NCBI RefSeq assembly: GCF_001864835.1 | Contig: NZ_MJGI01000021.1 | Location: 1 to 35,451, forward strand | From: Curtobacterium sp. MCBA15_001 | Lineage (GTDB): Bacteria > Actinomycetota > Actinomycetes > Actinomycetales > Microbacteriaceae | Direction: 5' to 3' | DNA: 35,451 nt | In this document: in pieces, positions 8,106 to 16,615 of the stretch | Layout: each line of letters opens with the position of its first letter | Position numbering within the stretch: the first letter of the stretch is position 1 | Program-made: the position numbers and the translations under genes | Notes under the pieces: generated by a model | What the model was told of the DNA's origin: nothing | Database searches by the model: none | Seen by the model: only the letters and a program-made list of their open reading frames with translations

Positions 8106-10064
8106 TCAGCCCTTCGGACGGCGCCACCACGGCAGCTCGTCCTCGGGCACCTGGTCGGTCGTGTCCCAGCGCTTCGGTTCCGCCGCGGGCGGCGTCGGCT
8201 CGTCGTCGTGGCGCCCGGCGACGAACTCCTCGGTGCTCCACGGGAACGCCGCCTGTTCGTCCAGTCGGGCGCCGGCGACCTCCGGGCGTTCCGGTCGGTG
8301 CAGGTCGGGGCGGTCGTCGGGCGTGCTGTGCGTCCGCTCGGCGTCGGCGCCGGTCACCCGGTCGCGCAGGCTGCCCGCGCGGCTCCGGAGGTCCTCGGCA
8401 CGGTTCCGGAGGTCTTCGGCACGGTTCCGGAGGTCGGCCCGGACGCGGAGGTCGTCGGCCCGGTCCTTGACGCCGTCCGCGGCGCCGCGCAGGCGGTCGC
8501 GGATGCTGCCGACCCGGCTACCGGACGCCGCCGGCGTGCGAGTGTCGGCCGAGGTGGGACCTGCGGCGGAGGTCGCCGGGGCGCCGGTCTGCGCCCACTC
8601 CGGCAGTGCCACGTCGTCCTCGGCCGGCCTGGGGTCGTCCCGGTCGTGGTCGTCGCGGTCGTCCTCGGCGCGGGTGACCGGCTCGTGCGCCTCGGTCACG
8701 ACGAAGCGGTGCACGTCGGTGGTCCGTCCGGCACCGGCACGGTCGAGCGCGTCGAGCAGGGACCCCTCGGCCGCTGCGGACGACGCAGCCGTGTCGGCCG
8801 GAGTCTCGGCCTCGTGCCAGCGCTCGCGATTCCAGGGGCGTTCGGGCAGGCGCACCAGGTCCTGGCCGATCGCCAGGGCGACCGCCGCCGGCACGCCGAC
8901 CTCGAGCGCGGCGAACAGCCCGACGACCAGGGCGTCCGGACCGACGTCGGCCAACCGGCCGGGACCGAACGACCCCGACGACAGCCAGGCGATGCCCCCG
9001 GTCAGCAGCCCGGCGACGATGCCCGTCGCGACCCCGGCGACGGCACGGAGCAGCGGCCCGTCGTCGGCGCCCAGCGCGCGGACGAGTCGGGGGCGCAGGA
9101 GCCCGCCGGCGGCGAACCCGGCAACCACGGGCACCAGGACCCAGAGCAGCCCGAAGGTGTGTCCGGACGCCGGCAGCGCGCCGAACACGGGCAGCGCCGG
9201 GATCGGCCCGAGCACGGTGCTGATCGGCGACACCGTCGTCCCGGTGCCGATCGCGAAGCCCGGACCCACCAACCAGGCGACCGCCCAGCCGACGAAGTCC
9301 GGCAGGAAGGCGAGCTGTCCGACCGTCAGTGCGACACCGCCGACGACCTCGGCGTGCGAGCGCTCGTACAGCGTGATGACCTCGGCGAACGACCCGAACA
9401 GCAGCAGCCCGACCAGGACCCCGGCGACGGCGACCACCACCGCGGTCGCGGCCGTCCCGGCCCGCAGGCCGAAGCCGGCGACGGCGCGCCAGACCTCCGG
9501 CACGCGGTGCAGCTGGTCGAGCACGCGTCCGGTGACCGGGTCCGCCGGCATCGACCGGCGTCCGCGGCAGACCTCGGCCGCCACGAGCGCGGGGATGCCG
9601 AACCAGAGCGCGGGGAGCACGACCGCCTGCCACACGGTGGGGCGGGACGCGGCCGAGGTAGCCGACAGGGCGATCCCCAGGCCGAGGAGCGCGGTGATGC
9701 CGGTACCGACCAGGATCCCGGTGACGCGGTGCTCGGTCTCGGCGAACCGTCGGCCGGCGCGCGCACCCAACCAGGCGGTCACGACGGCGAACCCGAGGGC
9801 TGCGAGCGTGATGCTGATCGGGTCGGCAGCGCCGCTGACGCCCGAGGCCTTCGCCGCGGCCGCACCGAGCACGAAGGTGACGTCGACACCGTGGCCGACG
9901 AGCCAGATGCTGCCCGCCGCCTTCCAGAAGACGTCCCAGTCGACCTGCAGGCCGTACTCGAACCCCCAGAGCAGCGTGAGCGGGACGAGGGCGATGCCCA
10001 GGCCGACACCGACGGTCACGACCGCTTCGACGGCGGCGAGCAGTGCGGTTCCCAGGCGGTTCAT
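8106..10064 (-). CDS. PerM/DUF6350 family cell-division-associated membrane protein
   Basis: A 652-residue protein. The first roughly 395 residues hold many hydrophobic segments, starting with [28 protein letters not shown], of the DUF6350 family. The mycobacterial member is PerM (Rv0955), reported to support cell division during chronic infection. The assignment rests mainly on synteny: sucC-sucD-perM-purN-purH is the order around Rv0951-Rv0957, and it is reproduced here. After the membrane part comes a long hydrophilic, charged tail (about residues 395-652) with a heptad-like repeat [14 protein letters not shown] near residues 535-570, probably a short coiled coil. The start at 10064 lacks a Shine-Dalgarno; TATCCT sits seven bases upstream, suggesting leaderless translation. 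The tail is unlikely to be conserved beyond close relatives. Confidence 0.82.
   Translation of the reverse strand: MNRLGTALLAAVEAVVTVGVGLGIALVPLTLLWGFEYGLQVDWDVFWKAAGSIWLVGHGVDVTFVLGAAAAKASGVSGAADPISITLAALGFAVVTAWLGARAGRRFAETEHRVTGILVGTGITALLGLGIALSATSAASRPTVWQAVVLPALWFGIPALVAAEVCRGRRSMPADPVTGRVLDQLHRVPEVWRAVAGFGLRAGTAATAVVVAVAGVLVGLLLFGSFAEVITLYERSHAEVVGGVALTVGQLAFLPDFVGWAVAWLVGPGFAIGTGTTVSPISTVLGPIPALPVFGALPASGHTFGLLWVLVPVVAGFAAGGLLRPRLVRALGADDGPLLRAVAGVATGIVAGLLTGGIAWLSSGSFGPGRLADVGPDALVVGLFAALEVGVPAAVALAIGQDLVRLPERPWNRERWHEAETPADTAASSAAAEGSLLDALDRAGAGRTTDVHRFVVTEAHEPVTRAEDDRDDHDRDDPRPAEDDVALPEWAQTGAPATSAAGPTSADTRTPAASGSRVGSIRDRLRGAADGVKDRADDLRVRADLRNRAEDLRNRAEDLRSRAGSLRDRVTGADAERTHSTPDDRPDLHRPERPEVAGARLDEQAAFPWSTEEFVAGRHDDEPTPPAAEPKRWDTTDQVPEDELPWWRRPKG
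8380..8442 (-). repeat. Three 21-bp tandem repeats encoding a coiled-coil heptad
   Basis: Units at 8380-8400, 8401-8421 and 8422-8442 share the core CGGTTCCGGAGGTC and encode seven residues each (LRNRAED type). The 21-base period equals two heptad turns of an amphipathic helix, so repeat slippage would lengthen the helix by whole heptads without a frameshift. Confidence 0.85.
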
Positions 10065-10071
10065 CGCAGCG

Positions 10072-10077
10072 AGGATA
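10072..10077 (-). promoter_or_regulatory. Candidate -10 element for a leaderless perM transcript
   Basis: TATCCT on the minus strand is followed by seven bases and then the ATG of perM, so transcription would start at or next to the A of the start codon. No convincing -35 is visible. A terminator-like hairpin lies just upstream (10101-10132), consistent with a separate transcript from sucCD. Confidence 0.45.
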
Positions 10078-10100
10078 CGTGCCTGGCCGCGGGAACGACG

Positions 10101-10132
10101 GGAGGCTCGGCGCGAACCCGCGCCGAGCCTCC
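10101..10132 (-). terminator. Hairpin terminator after sucD
   Basis: Perfect 14-base arms (GGAGGCTCGGCGCG at 10101-10114, complement at 10119-10132) enclose a 4-base loop, 27 bases past the sucD stop and just before the perM promoter region. There is no T-tract, as is usual for actinobacterial GC-rich terminators. Confidence 0.75.
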
Positions 10133-10159
10133 TGGCAGTTCCGTCGAGACGAGCGCCGC

Positions 10160-11047
10160 TCAGCGAGCGGCGACCACCTCGCGCAGCAGCGCTGCCGTCT
10201 CGGACGGCGTCTTGCCGACCTTGACGCCCGCAGCCTCGAGCGCCTGCTTCTTGGCCTCGGCCGTGCCCGCGGAACCGGACACGATCGCGCCGGCGTGGCC
10301 CATCGTCTTGCCCTCGGGGGCGGTGAAGCCGGCGACGTAGCCGACGACCGGCTTCGTGACGTGCGCCTTGATGTAGTCGGCCGCGCGCTCCTCGGCGTCA
10401 CCACCGATCTCACCGATCATCACGATGGCCTCGGTCTCGGGGTCGGCCTCGAACGCGGCGAGCGCGTCGATGTGCGTCGTGCCGATGACCGGGTCGCCGC
10501 CGATGCCGATGGCGGTCGAGAAGCCCAGGTCACGGAGCTCGTACATCATCTGGTAGGTCAGCGTGCCGGACTTCGACACGAGACCGATCGGGCCCTTGCC
10601 GGTGATCGTCGCCGGGGTGATGCCGACGAGGGACTCCCCCGGGGTGATGATGCCGGGGCAGTTCGGGCCGATGATGCGGGTCGTCCCGCCGAGCGCCTTG
10701 GCGTGCGCCCAGAACGCGGCGGAGTCCTGCACCGGGATGCCCTCGGTGATGACGACGACCAGCGGGATGGACGCGTCGATGGCCTCCATCACGGCGTCCT
10801 TCGCGAACGCCGGCGGGACGAAGACGATCGAGACGTCGGCACCGGTGGTGTCGATGGCCTCGCGCACCGAGCCGAACACGGGCAGGGTGACGTCGCCGTG
10901 CTCGACCGTGGTGCCGGCCTTGCGGGCGTTCACACCACCGACGACCTGCGTGCCGGCCTTGAGCATGAGCGCGGTGTGCTTGGTGCCCTCGCCGCCGGTG
11001 ATGCCCTGGACGATGACCTTGGAGTCCTTGTTGAGGAAGATCGACAT
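10160..11047 (-). CDS. sucD: Succinate-CoA ligase (ADP-forming) alpha subunit
   Basis: A 295-residue alpha subunit of succinyl-CoA synthetase in the TCA cycle. It binds CoA and carries the phospho-histidine intermediate. The CoA-binding Rossmann region starts at [33 protein letters not shown] and [17 protein letters not shown] are family signatures, and the active-site His lies in [16 protein letters not shown] near residue 250. AAGGGA six bases before the ATG supports the start. It lies 11 bases downstream of sucC in the same operon, and a strong hairpin follows. Confidence 0.97.
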   Translation of the reverse strand: MSIFLNKDSKVIVQGITGGEGTKHTALMLKAGTQVVGGVNARKAGTTVEHGDVTLPVFGSVREAIDTTGADVSIVFVPPAFAKDAVMEAIDASIPLVVVITEGIPVQDSAAFWAHAKALGGTTRIIGPNCPGIITPGESLVGITPATITGKGPIGLVSKSGTLTYQMMYELRDLGFSTAIGIGGDPVIGTTHIDALAAFEADPETEAIVMIGEIGGDAEERAADYIKAHVTKPVVGYVAGFTAPEGKTMGHAGAIVSGSAGTAEAKKQALEAAGVKVGKTPSETAALLREVVAAR

Positions 11048-11058
11048 GGTCAGTCCCT

Positions 11059-12228
11059 TCAGGCCGCTGCAGCGGCGAGTTCGGCGGCCTGCTCGGCCGC
11101 GTCGTCCATGGTCGCGGCGACGGTGACGAGCGGGTGCGCTGCCTCCGCCAGGATCCGCCGGCCTTCTTCCACGTTGTTGCCGTCCAGGCGGACGACGAGC
11201 GGCTTGGTGGCCGCGTCGCCGAGGATGCCGAGGGCGGCGACGATGCCGTTCGCGACGGCGTCGCAGGCGGTGATGCCGCCGAAGACGTTCACGAAGACGC
11301 TCTTCACCTGGGGGTCGCCGAGGATGACGTCGAGGCCGTTGGCCATGACCTCGGCCGAGGCGCCACCGCCGATGTCGAGGAAGTTGGCGGGCTTGACGCC
11401 GCCGTGGCGCTCACCGGCGTAGGCGACGACGTCGAGCGTCGACATGACGAGCCCGGCGCCGTTGCCGATGACGCCGACCTGGCCGTCGAGCTTGACGTAG
11501 TTGAGGCCGTGGGCCTTCGCCTTGGCCTCGAGCGGGTCCTCGCTGGCGGTGTCCTCGAGCTGCTTGTGCGCGTCGTGGCGGAAGTCGGCGTTCTCGTCGA
11601 GCGAGACCTTGCCGTCGAGCGCCAGGATCTGGCCGTCACCGGTGCGGACGAGGGGGTTGACCTCGACCAGGGTGGCGTCCTCGCCCGCGAACACGTCGTA
11701 GAGCTTCACGAAGACGCCCGCGACCTGCTCGACGAGCTCGTCCGGGAACCCGGCCTGGCGCGCGATCGCCTCGCCCGCCTCCTGGTTGATGCCGGTCAGC
11801 GGGTTGACCTCGACGCGGGCGAGCGCCTCGGGCTTCTCGACGGCGAGCTGCTCGATCTCCATGCCGCCCTCGACGCTGACGAGCGACAGGTACGAGCGGT
11901 TGGCGCGGTCGAGCAGCACGGAGAAGTAGAACTCCTCGGCGATGTCAGCACCCTGCGCGATCATGACGCGCTGGACGGTGTGGCCCTTGATGTCGAGGCC
12001 GAGGATCGCCTGCGCGTGCTCGAACGCCTCGTCCGGGGTCTTCGCGACCTTGACGCCGCCGGCCTTGCCGCGACCACCGACCTTCACCTGGGCCTTGACG
12101 ACGACCACGCCGCCGATCTTCTCGGCCGCTGCCTTCGCCTCCTCAGGGGTGTCGGCGATGATGCCCTGCAACACAGGGACGCCGTAGGACTCGAAGAGGT
12201 CCCTGGCCTGGTACTCGAAAAGATCCAC
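11059..12228 (-). CDS. sucC: Succinate-CoA ligase (ADP-forming) beta subunit
   Basis: A 389-residue ATP-grasp subunit that, with SucD, converts succinyl-CoA and ADP to succinate, CoA and ATP. The GTG at 12228 ([20 protein letters not shown]) matches the family's normal N-terminus and follows GGGAAGAAG; the longer open frame upstream is not protein-like. ATP-grasp and nucleotide marks include [39 protein letters not shown] and [11 protein letters not shown]. The length is typical. The 5' leader, about 100 bases from a possible TAGGCT -10, carries two perfect hairpins, one ending next to the ribosome binding site. Confidence 0.96.
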   Translation of the reverse strand: MDLFEYQARDLFESYGVPVLQGIIADTPEEAKAAAEKIGGVVVVKAQVKVGGRGKAGGVKVAKTPDEAFEHAQAILGLDIKGHTVQRVMIAQGADIAEEFYFSVLLDRANRSYLSLVSVEGGMEIEQLAVEKPEALARVEVNPLTGINQEAGEAIARQAGFPDELVEQVAGVFVKLYDVFAGEDATLVEVNPLVRTGDGQILALDGKVSLDENADFRHDAHKQLEDTASEDPLEAKAKAHGLNYVKLDGQVGVIGNGAGLVMSTLDVVAYAGERHGGVKPANFLDIGGGASAEVMANGLDVILGDPQVKSVFVNVFGGITACDAVANGIVAALGILGDAATKPLVVRLDGNNVEEGRRILAEAAHPLVTVAATMDDAAEQAAELAAAAA

Positions 12229-12242
12229 GCTGTTCTTCTTCC

Positions 12243-12257
12243 CGCACGGTTCGTGCG
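12243..12257 (-). promoter_or_regulatory. Hairpin abutting the sucC ribosome binding site
   Basis: CGCACG-gtt-CGTGCG (plus-strand reading) is a perfect 6-base stem. On the minus strand it ends directly before the GGGAAGAAG that serves sucC, so folding could affect initiation. No known riboswitch or leader motif is recognised. Confidence 0.35.
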
Positions 12258-12291
12258 ATCGGCATCGGTTCCACGCGGTCGCAGCACTCTC

Positions 12292-12310
12292 CATCGAGGG
12301 TCGCTCGATG
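12292..12310 (-). promoter_or_regulatory. Second inverted repeat in the sucC leader
   Basis: CATCGAG (12292-12298) and CTCGATG (12304-12310) form a perfect 7-base inverted repeat with a 5-base centre, about 65-80 bases upstream of the sucC start. It may be an operator or an mRNA stem; a TAGGCT hexamer at 12332-12337 lies just upstream. Confidence 0.35.
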
Positions 12311-12472
12311 TCGAGACAACGGCCGCCCGTCAGCCTAGCGGCGTCAGGTGAACGTCGGTCGTCACGGCCTGGAGGCAGGGCCCAGCTCCGCCACGCCGGC
12401 GTCGGTCCCACGGATGGCCGCGGCGCGCAGTGCCGGTGCGGACCGCCAGCGACCGCCCGGCACCGTTGAGCG

Positions 12473-14113
12473 ATGCACGACGCACTCCGCTCCCGAGCCG
12501 CCGAGGTCTTCGGCTGGCAGCTCCGCCCCGACCAGCAGACCGTGATCGACGCCGTCCTCGACGGCCGCGATGCCCTGGCCGTGATGCCCACCGGCTCCGG
12601 CAAGTCCGCCATCCACCAGGTCGCCGGCCTCGGTCCGGACGGCACCGGGCTCGACGGGCTGGTCGTCGTCGTCTCGCCACTCGTCGCCCTGCAGGAGGAC
12701 CAGGTCGTCGGCCTGGCCGAGCACCCGGACGCCCCGCGCGGTGTCACGGTCAACGCAACGAAGCGCTCGCGTGACCTGTCGGCAGCGTGGGACGCGGTCG
12801 AGGCGGGCGAGGTCCGCTACGTCTTCCTGGCGCCGGAGCAGCTGACGAAGCCGGACGTGCAGGAGCGTCTGTGTGCGGTCGGGGTCGGCCTGGTCACCGT
12901 GGACGAGGCGCACTGCGTCTCGAGCTGGGGCCATGACTTCCGCCCGGACTACCTGGCCCTCGGCGAGGCGATCGAGCGCCTGGGCCGGCCGCCCGTGCTC
13001 GCCCTCACTGCGACGGGCTCCGCCCCCGTGCGGGACGACGTCGTGGAGCGCCTGGGCATGCGCGACCCCCTCGTGCTCGCGACCGGGTTCGACCGCCCGG
13101 AACTGCGGCTCGAGGTCCGCCGCCACGAGGACGACGAGGGCAAGCGCGAGGCCGTCGTCGCCCAGGTCGCACAGCTGGCCGGCGCTGGCATCGTCTACGT
13201 GGCCACCCGGGCGGAGACCCTCGTGTACGCGGACGAGCTCGTCGAGCACGGCCGCCGTGCCCAGCCGTACCACGCGGGCCTCCGCGTGGCGGACCGTGAA
13301 GCGACGCTGCACGGCTTCCACGACGGCTCGGTCGACGTCGTCGTGGCCACGAGCGCCTTCGGCATGGGGATCGACAAGCCGGACGTCCGCTTCGTCGTGC
13401 ACGCGGACGTGCCGGAGTCGATCGACGCCTACTACCAGGAGGTCGGCCGCGCCGGACGCGACGGCGACGTCGGCCTCGCCACGCTGCACTACCGCGCCGA
13501 GGACCTCGGCCTCCGACGGTTCTTCGCCTCGGGCGGCCCCCGACCGGCATCCCTCCGCACGGTGTTCGACGCCGTGCCGCACGACGGGGCGATCGCCCGC
13601 TCGGCCCTGCCCGACGCGTCGGGGTTGGTCGCACGGACAGCCGGACGCGCGGTGAACGCCCTGGTCGAGGCCGGTGTGCTGGCCGACGGGCAGGACGGCA
13701 TCGCCCGGGTCCCCGGCGGCCCGACGGACGCCCAGGCCGCGGTGCGGGTGGCCAAGGACCGCGCACGCGAACGGGAACAGGTCGAGGAGTCACGGATCGC
13801 GATGATGCGCCAGTTCGCCGAGACCAGTGGCTGCCGCCGGCAGTTCCTGCTCGGGTACTTCGGCGACGAGCTGGCCGATCCGTGCGGCAACTGCGACACC
13901 TGCTCGGCGGGGACCTCGGCCGAGGCGCACGGAGCGGACGGCTCGAACGACGCCGCCTGGCCGCCGGACGCTGCGGTCGAGCACGCCGAGTGGGGCCACG
14001 GCACGGTCATGAGCACCGAGGACGACCGGCTCACCGTGTTCTTCGAGTCCGCGGGGTACCGGACGCTGGCGCTGGCCGACGTCGAGGACCGGCACCTGCT
14101 CGAACGCGTCTGA
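12473..14113 (+). CDS. recQ: RecQ family ATP-dependent DNA helicase
   Basis: A 546-residue superfamily 2 3'-5' helicase. Motif I is PTGSGKS (39-45), the DEAH box is at 144-147 in [17 protein letters not shown], and motif VI is [10 protein letters not shown] (322-331). The RecQ zinc site follows with Cys454, Cys471, Cys474 and Cys477 (pattern C-x16-C-x2-C-x2-C). There is no HRDC domain. Instead the protein ends with a short module (about 500-546) containing [12 protein letters not shown], which resembles the H-x3-G-x-G-T-V start of the C-terminal domain of PcrA encoded at 28366-30810. Likely role is recombination and replication-fork repair. It is divergent from sucC. No clear Shine-Dalgarno precedes the ATG, but the protein starts close to the usual RecQ N-terminus. 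Confidence 0.93.
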   Translation: MHDALRSRAAEVFGWQLRPDQQTVIDAVLDGRDALAVMPTGSGKSAIHQVAGLGPDGTGLDGLVVVVSPLVALQEDQVVGLAEHPDAPRGVTVNATKRSRDLSAAWDAVEAGEVRYVFLAPEQLTKPDVQERLCAVGVGLVTVDEAHCVSSWGHDFRPDYLALGEAIERLGRPPVLALTATGSAPVRDDVVERLGMRDPLVLATGFDRPELRLEVRRHEDDEGKREAVVAQVAQLAGAGIVYVATRAETLVYADELVEHGRRAQPYHAGLRVADREATLHGFHDGSVDVVVATSAFGMGIDKPDVRFVVHADVPESIDAYYQEVGRAGRDGDVGLATLHYRAEDLGLRRFFASGGPRPASLRTVFDAVPHDGAIARSALPDASGLVARTAGRAVNALVEAGVLADGQDGIARVPGGPTDAQAAVRVAKDRAREREQVEESRIAMMRQFAETSGCRRQFLLGYFGDELADPCGNCDTCSAGTSAEAHGADGSNDAAWPPDAAVEHAEWGHGTVMSTEDDRLTVFFESAGYRTLALADVEDRHLLERV

Positions 14114-14142
14114 CGGCGGCTCTGCGCGGGACCCGTGGAGAT

Positions 14143-14176
14143 GCGCGGTCGCTCGACTCGACGTCGGCGACCGCGC
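14143..14176 (+). terminator. Hairpin downstream of recQ
   Basis: Perfect 10-base arms GCGCGGTCGC (14143-14152) and GCGACCGCGC (14167-14176) with a 14-base loop lie 30 bases past the recQ stop. No T-tract follows. Likely the recQ terminator. Confidence 0.6.
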
Positions 14177-14308
14177 TCCACTCCCCCGAGCACGAGGAGT
14201 GTGCCCCGCGGGCATGACGAGCAGGTTGCCCGCCGGTGAACGATGGGCGTCCTGGGTGATGTCCAGGTCGCGCGGCGTACACAAGGACCCCCACCGGAAG
14301 GAGCGCCG

Positions 14309-14719
14309 ATGAGCGCGGAACAGAACCAGCAGGCCCAGGAACGACTCGGCGAGATCCTCGAGGCACGAGCGTTCGACCGTTTCCCCGAGGTCTGGGCCGA
14401 GGACGTCGTCGACCACGACCCCGCGCCCGACCAGGCACCCGGCCTGCAGGGCATCGTCGACTTCTGGACGGAGTTCACCACGGCGTTCCCCGATCTGTCG
14501 CTCGAGCCGGACCCGCTGATCGTCACGGACGACTTCATCACCGCGGTGTTCACGATCCGCGGCACGCACACCGGTGTGTTCCAGGGAAACCAGCCGACCG
14601 GGAAGTCGTTCACGGTCCGGGGCATCCAGGTATCGAAGTTCCGGGACGGCAAGATCGCCGAACGATGGGGTGCCACCGACGAGAAGGGCCTCGCCGCCCA
14701 GCTCGGCCTCGACGCCTGA
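14309..14719 (+). CDS. SnoaL-like ester cyclase / NTF2-fold protein
   Basis: A 136-residue single-domain protein of the SnoaL-like polyketide-cyclase family (NTF2 fold). Family marks are an N-terminal helix ending in VWAEDVVDHDPAPDQAPG, the GIVDFWTEFTTAFPDLSLE helix and strand, TIRGTHTGVFQGNQPTGK, and IQVSKFRDGKIAERWGATD. The fold hosts many unrelated activities, so a substrate cannot be stated; in non-polyketide loci these are usually small stress-associated proteins. AAGGAG eight bases before the ATG fixes the start. It is the first of three closely spaced plus-strand genes (gaps 34 and 38 bases). Confidence 0.88.
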   Translation: MSAEQNQQAQERLGEILEARAFDRFPEVWAEDVVDHDPAPDQAPGLQGIVDFWTEFTTAFPDLSLEPDPLIVTDDFITAVFTIRGTHTGVFQGNQPTGKSFTVRGIQVSKFRDGKIAERWGATDEKGLAAQLGLDA

Positions 14720-14753
14720 CCCCGCCGTCCACCACCACGCAAGGAGCAGCACC

Positions 14754-15047
14754 ATGACCGATCCCGGCATCAGCCCTGTCGACGACTTCGACTCCCAGCA
14801 GCGTCGCGAGGACGACATCGACCGCGAGCACGTCGGCCCGTACGAGGTCGACGAGTCCGAGGCGGCAGACGAGACAGTGACGAACGACGCCGTGGCCGGC
14901 GAGACCGTCGAGCCGCAGCCCGGCGACGGCACCGACGACGGCCCCACCGGTGGCGCCCCGCGCGAGGGGAGCGCCGACCTGTGGGAGCACGACGACGACA
15001 CCGAGCGTCCCGACCTGGGCAACGACCTGGGGACCAAGCCGCTCTGA
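14754..15047 (+). CDS. Small acidic hypothetical protein
   Basis: A 97-residue, strongly acidic, low-complexity protein (many Asp and Glu, e.g. DDFDSQQRREDDIDREH and LWEHDDDTERPDLGNDLG) with no hydrophobic core, signal or cysteine; probably disordered. AAGGAG precedes the ATG at a good distance, and the gene sits 34 bases after the SnoaL-like gene. I recognise no family. Confidence 0.75.
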   Translation: MTDPGISPVDDFDSQQRREDDIDREHVGPYEVDESEAADETVTNDAVAGETVEPQPGDGTDDGPTGGAPREGSADLWEHDDDTERPDLGNDLGTKPL

Positions 15048-15085
15048 GCGGCGGTCCGGTCCGGCACACACCCTCTGGAGGCCCG

Positions 15086-15892
15086 TTGCCGGACGCGCAC
15101 CGGGCCTCCCGTCCGTCATCGGGTCGCGACCGCGACCTGCGTCGGTTCCTGACCGACAGCACGCCCGTCCTGTCCGGCGGCCGCGCGATCCTGCTGCAGA
15201 TCGCGGACCCGGTCGTCGCCGCTGGCGTGCGGCGGCACTCCGACTTCGCACGTCGGCCGCAGCAGCGGCTCGCGCACACGTTGATGTACGTGTACGCCGT
15301 CGTGATCGGGACCCCGCGGGACGCCGCTACGGCGACCGGCTTCGTCAACCGCGCGCACGCCCCGGTGACCGGTGCCGACGACGTCGACCGCCAGCTCTGG
15401 GTCGCCGCGACGCTCTTCGACTCCGCGCTGTGGGCGCACGAGGCCTTCGGCGCCCCGGTCCCACCGGACCTGGCGCAGCGGGTGCTCGATGCCTACGCAC
15501 CCCTCGGGGTCGCGCTCCGGGTGCCGGCGGAGCGGTGGCCGTCCTCGGTCGCCGACTTCGAGCGGTACTGGACCCGGACCCTCGCCGACCTCCGGGTCAC
15601 CGACGACGCCCGCGGGGTCGTCCGCGACCTGCTGCACCCCCGGTTCGCGCCGCTCTGGGTCCGGGCCGCGATGCCCCTGGTGCGCGTCGTGACCGTCGGG
15701 ATGCTGCCGGACGCCATGCGCGCGCAGTACGGCTTCGCCTGGGGACCTCGGGAGCAGCGACGGTACCGGCGGGCCACCGCCGCGATCCGTCGGGTGCGCT
15801 CGCTCGTGCCCGGATGGGTGCTCCGACTGCCCGGTCCGCTGCTGCTCCGCGCGATGCACCGGACGGCGGCGCGGCACCGCGCGGTACGGTAG
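15086..15892 (+). CDS. MpaB/DUF2236 family oxygenase-like protein
   Basis: A 268-residue protein of the MpaB-type (DUF2236) family, whose best-known relatives are haem-dependent oxygenases such as latex-clearing protein and the mycophenolic-acid enzyme MpaB'. Visible marks are LLQIADPVVAAGVRRHSDFARRP, RLAHTLMYVYAVVIGTP, the FVNRAHAPVTGADD loop, QLWVAATLFDSALWAHEAFG and WPSSVADFERYW. The start is the TTG at 15086, preceded by TGGAGG with a 4-base spacer; the frame upstream is open but has no better signal. The substrate is unknown. The reading frame after its TAG stop continues directly into toxin-like codons, see the next gene. Confidence 0.82.
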   Translation: MPDAHRASRPSSGRDRDLRRFLTDSTPVLSGGRAILLQIADPVVAAGVRRHSDFARRPQQRLAHTLMYVYAVVIGTPRDAATATGFVNRAHAPVTGADDVDRQLWVAATLFDSALWAHEAFGAPVPPDLAQRVLDAYAPLGVALRVPAERWPSSVADFERYWTRTLADLRVTDDARGVVRDLLHPRFAPLWVRAAMPLVRVVTVGMLPDAMRAQYGFAWGPREQRRYRRATAAIRRVRSLVPGWVLRLPGPLLLRAMHRTAARHRAVR

Positions 15893-15946
15893 CGGGCATG
15901 TCGGCCGAACGCCGAGCGCTGGGCGAAGCGCATCGACGGGTTCTCC

Positions 15947-16300
15947 ATGAACTGCACCCGATGCGTCATCGCCACCGAGCACGTCCTCGACGGGAAAGCC
16001 GTGTCGGCGATGCCGGTCTTCGGACAGGGCGCTGACGTCGGAGACGTCGCGGCGCACTTCGGCAAGACCCTGAACGACTTCCAGCATGTCCGTTCGTACG
16101 ACTCGATCGTGACGAGGATGGAGAGCATGGGGGAAGGCGGACGAGGAATCGTCTTCGGCGTGCGCTCCGGCCCCAACGCAGTCGGACACGTGTTCAACGT
16201 CGTCCATGACAGGAACGGCATCGTCTTCCTCGACGGCCAGACCGGGACGTTCGCTACGTTGGAACGGTTCCATCAGATGTTCCTTCTCAAGACGAATTGA
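15947..16300 (+). CDS. Orphan papain-fold toxin domain (glutamine-deamidase type), N-terminally truncated
   Basis: A 117-residue protein resembling the C-terminal papain fold toxin 1 / glutamine deamidase domain of polymorphic toxins. It shows a Cys motif at the start (MNCTRCVIATEHVLDGKAV, Cys3 and Cys6), a conserved GHVFNVV with His81, and IVFLDGQTG with Asp96, giving the expected Cys-His-Asp order. There is no secretion, RHS or WXG region. The ATG has no Shine-Dalgarno, and the 18 codons before it, back to the oxygenase stop, read toxin-like in the same frame (RPNAERWAKRIDGFS) without a start codon. This suggests a detached toxin tip rather than a complete gene. It may be inactive, untranslated or a recombination cassette. 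An immunity-like gene begins six bases after its stop. Base composition looks less GC-extreme than in neighbours. Confidence 0.68.
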   Translation: MNCTRCVIATEHVLDGKAVSAMPVFGQGADVGDVAAHFGKTLNDFQHVRSYDSIVTRMESMGEGGRGIVFGVRSGPNAVGHVFNVVHDRNGIVFLDGQTGTFATLERFHQMFLLKTN

Positions 16301-16338
16301 GGCAGAGTGCGCACGTTGACGGACGCTCAAGACGAATT
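16286..16338 (+). repeat. 13-bp direct repeat across the toxin/immunity junction
   Basis: CTCAAGACGAATT occurs at 16286-16298 (end of the toxin gene) and again at 16326-16338 (start of the immunity-like gene), 40 bases apart. In such GC-rich DNA an identical 13-mer this close is unlikely to be chance, and may mark a small duplication or a recombination joint. Confidence 0.7.
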
Positions 16339-16585
16339 CGGGGCAACGGTCCGACCGGATCAGGACCTGATCTGGGACAGGGGCTGGATGGAGACGGACG
16401 ACTGGTGGATCGTCTTCTACAACACCCGGAGGTACTACGAGACGCAGAACCCGCTCTTCGGCCTCGCCGGCAATGCGCCGTTCGTTGCTCCGAAAGACGG
16501 GGGAGCGACGTTCCACCTCAGGACGAACACGAGCATCGAGTCACAACTCGAGGAGCACGGTCAGCGAATCCTCGCGGAAGCGTGA
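16307..16585 (+). CDS. Imm35/YrhB-like immunity protein, copy A
   Basis: A 92-residue protein whose core DDWWIVFYNTRRYYETQNP, LAGNAPFVAPKDG and a closing short helix match the YrhB/Imm35 pattern (tryptophan-rich strand, x-ETxxP turn, GNAPxxV-K-DG). Imm35 proteins are predicted antitoxins encoded beside polymorphic toxin domains, often papain-fold ones, which fits the toxin remnant six bases upstream. The start is the GTG at 16307 with GAGG five bases before it. It is clearly similar to the C-terminal domain of the gene at 17951-18904 (both have WWIV-Y, ETxNPL, LAGNAPFV-PKDG, TSIE-QL). Binding to the neighbouring toxin is inferred from position only. Confidence 0.75.
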   Translation: MRTLTDAQDEFGATVRPDQDLIWDRGWMETDDWWIVFYNTRRYYETQNPLFGLAGNAPFVAPKDGGATFHLRTNTSIESQLEEHGQRILAEA

Positions 16586-16615
16586 CGATCACTCCGCACC
16601 CTCGGGCAACGCCGC

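Noticed and set aside
8380..8442. Tandem repeats considered as a CRISPR array
   Set aside because: Adjacent 21-bp units without spacers inside a coding frame; likewise for the repeats at 18539-18610 and 32930-33019.
12332..12337. TAGGCT as the -10 of the sucC promoter
   Set aside because: No matching -35 at 16-19 bases on the minus strand; noted only as a recurring hexamer.
14220..14300. A stress-sigma-factor-like promoter (GGTT then GGGCGT) before the SnoaL-like gene
   Set aside because: Matches to the consensus are too few (four of six at the -10) to support a call.
15086..16300. Oxygenase and toxin domain as one readthrough or fusion protein, since they share a frame
   Set aside because: A plain TAG stop separates them, and polymorphic toxins do not carry MpaB-type trunks; the shared frame is a one-in-three chance.
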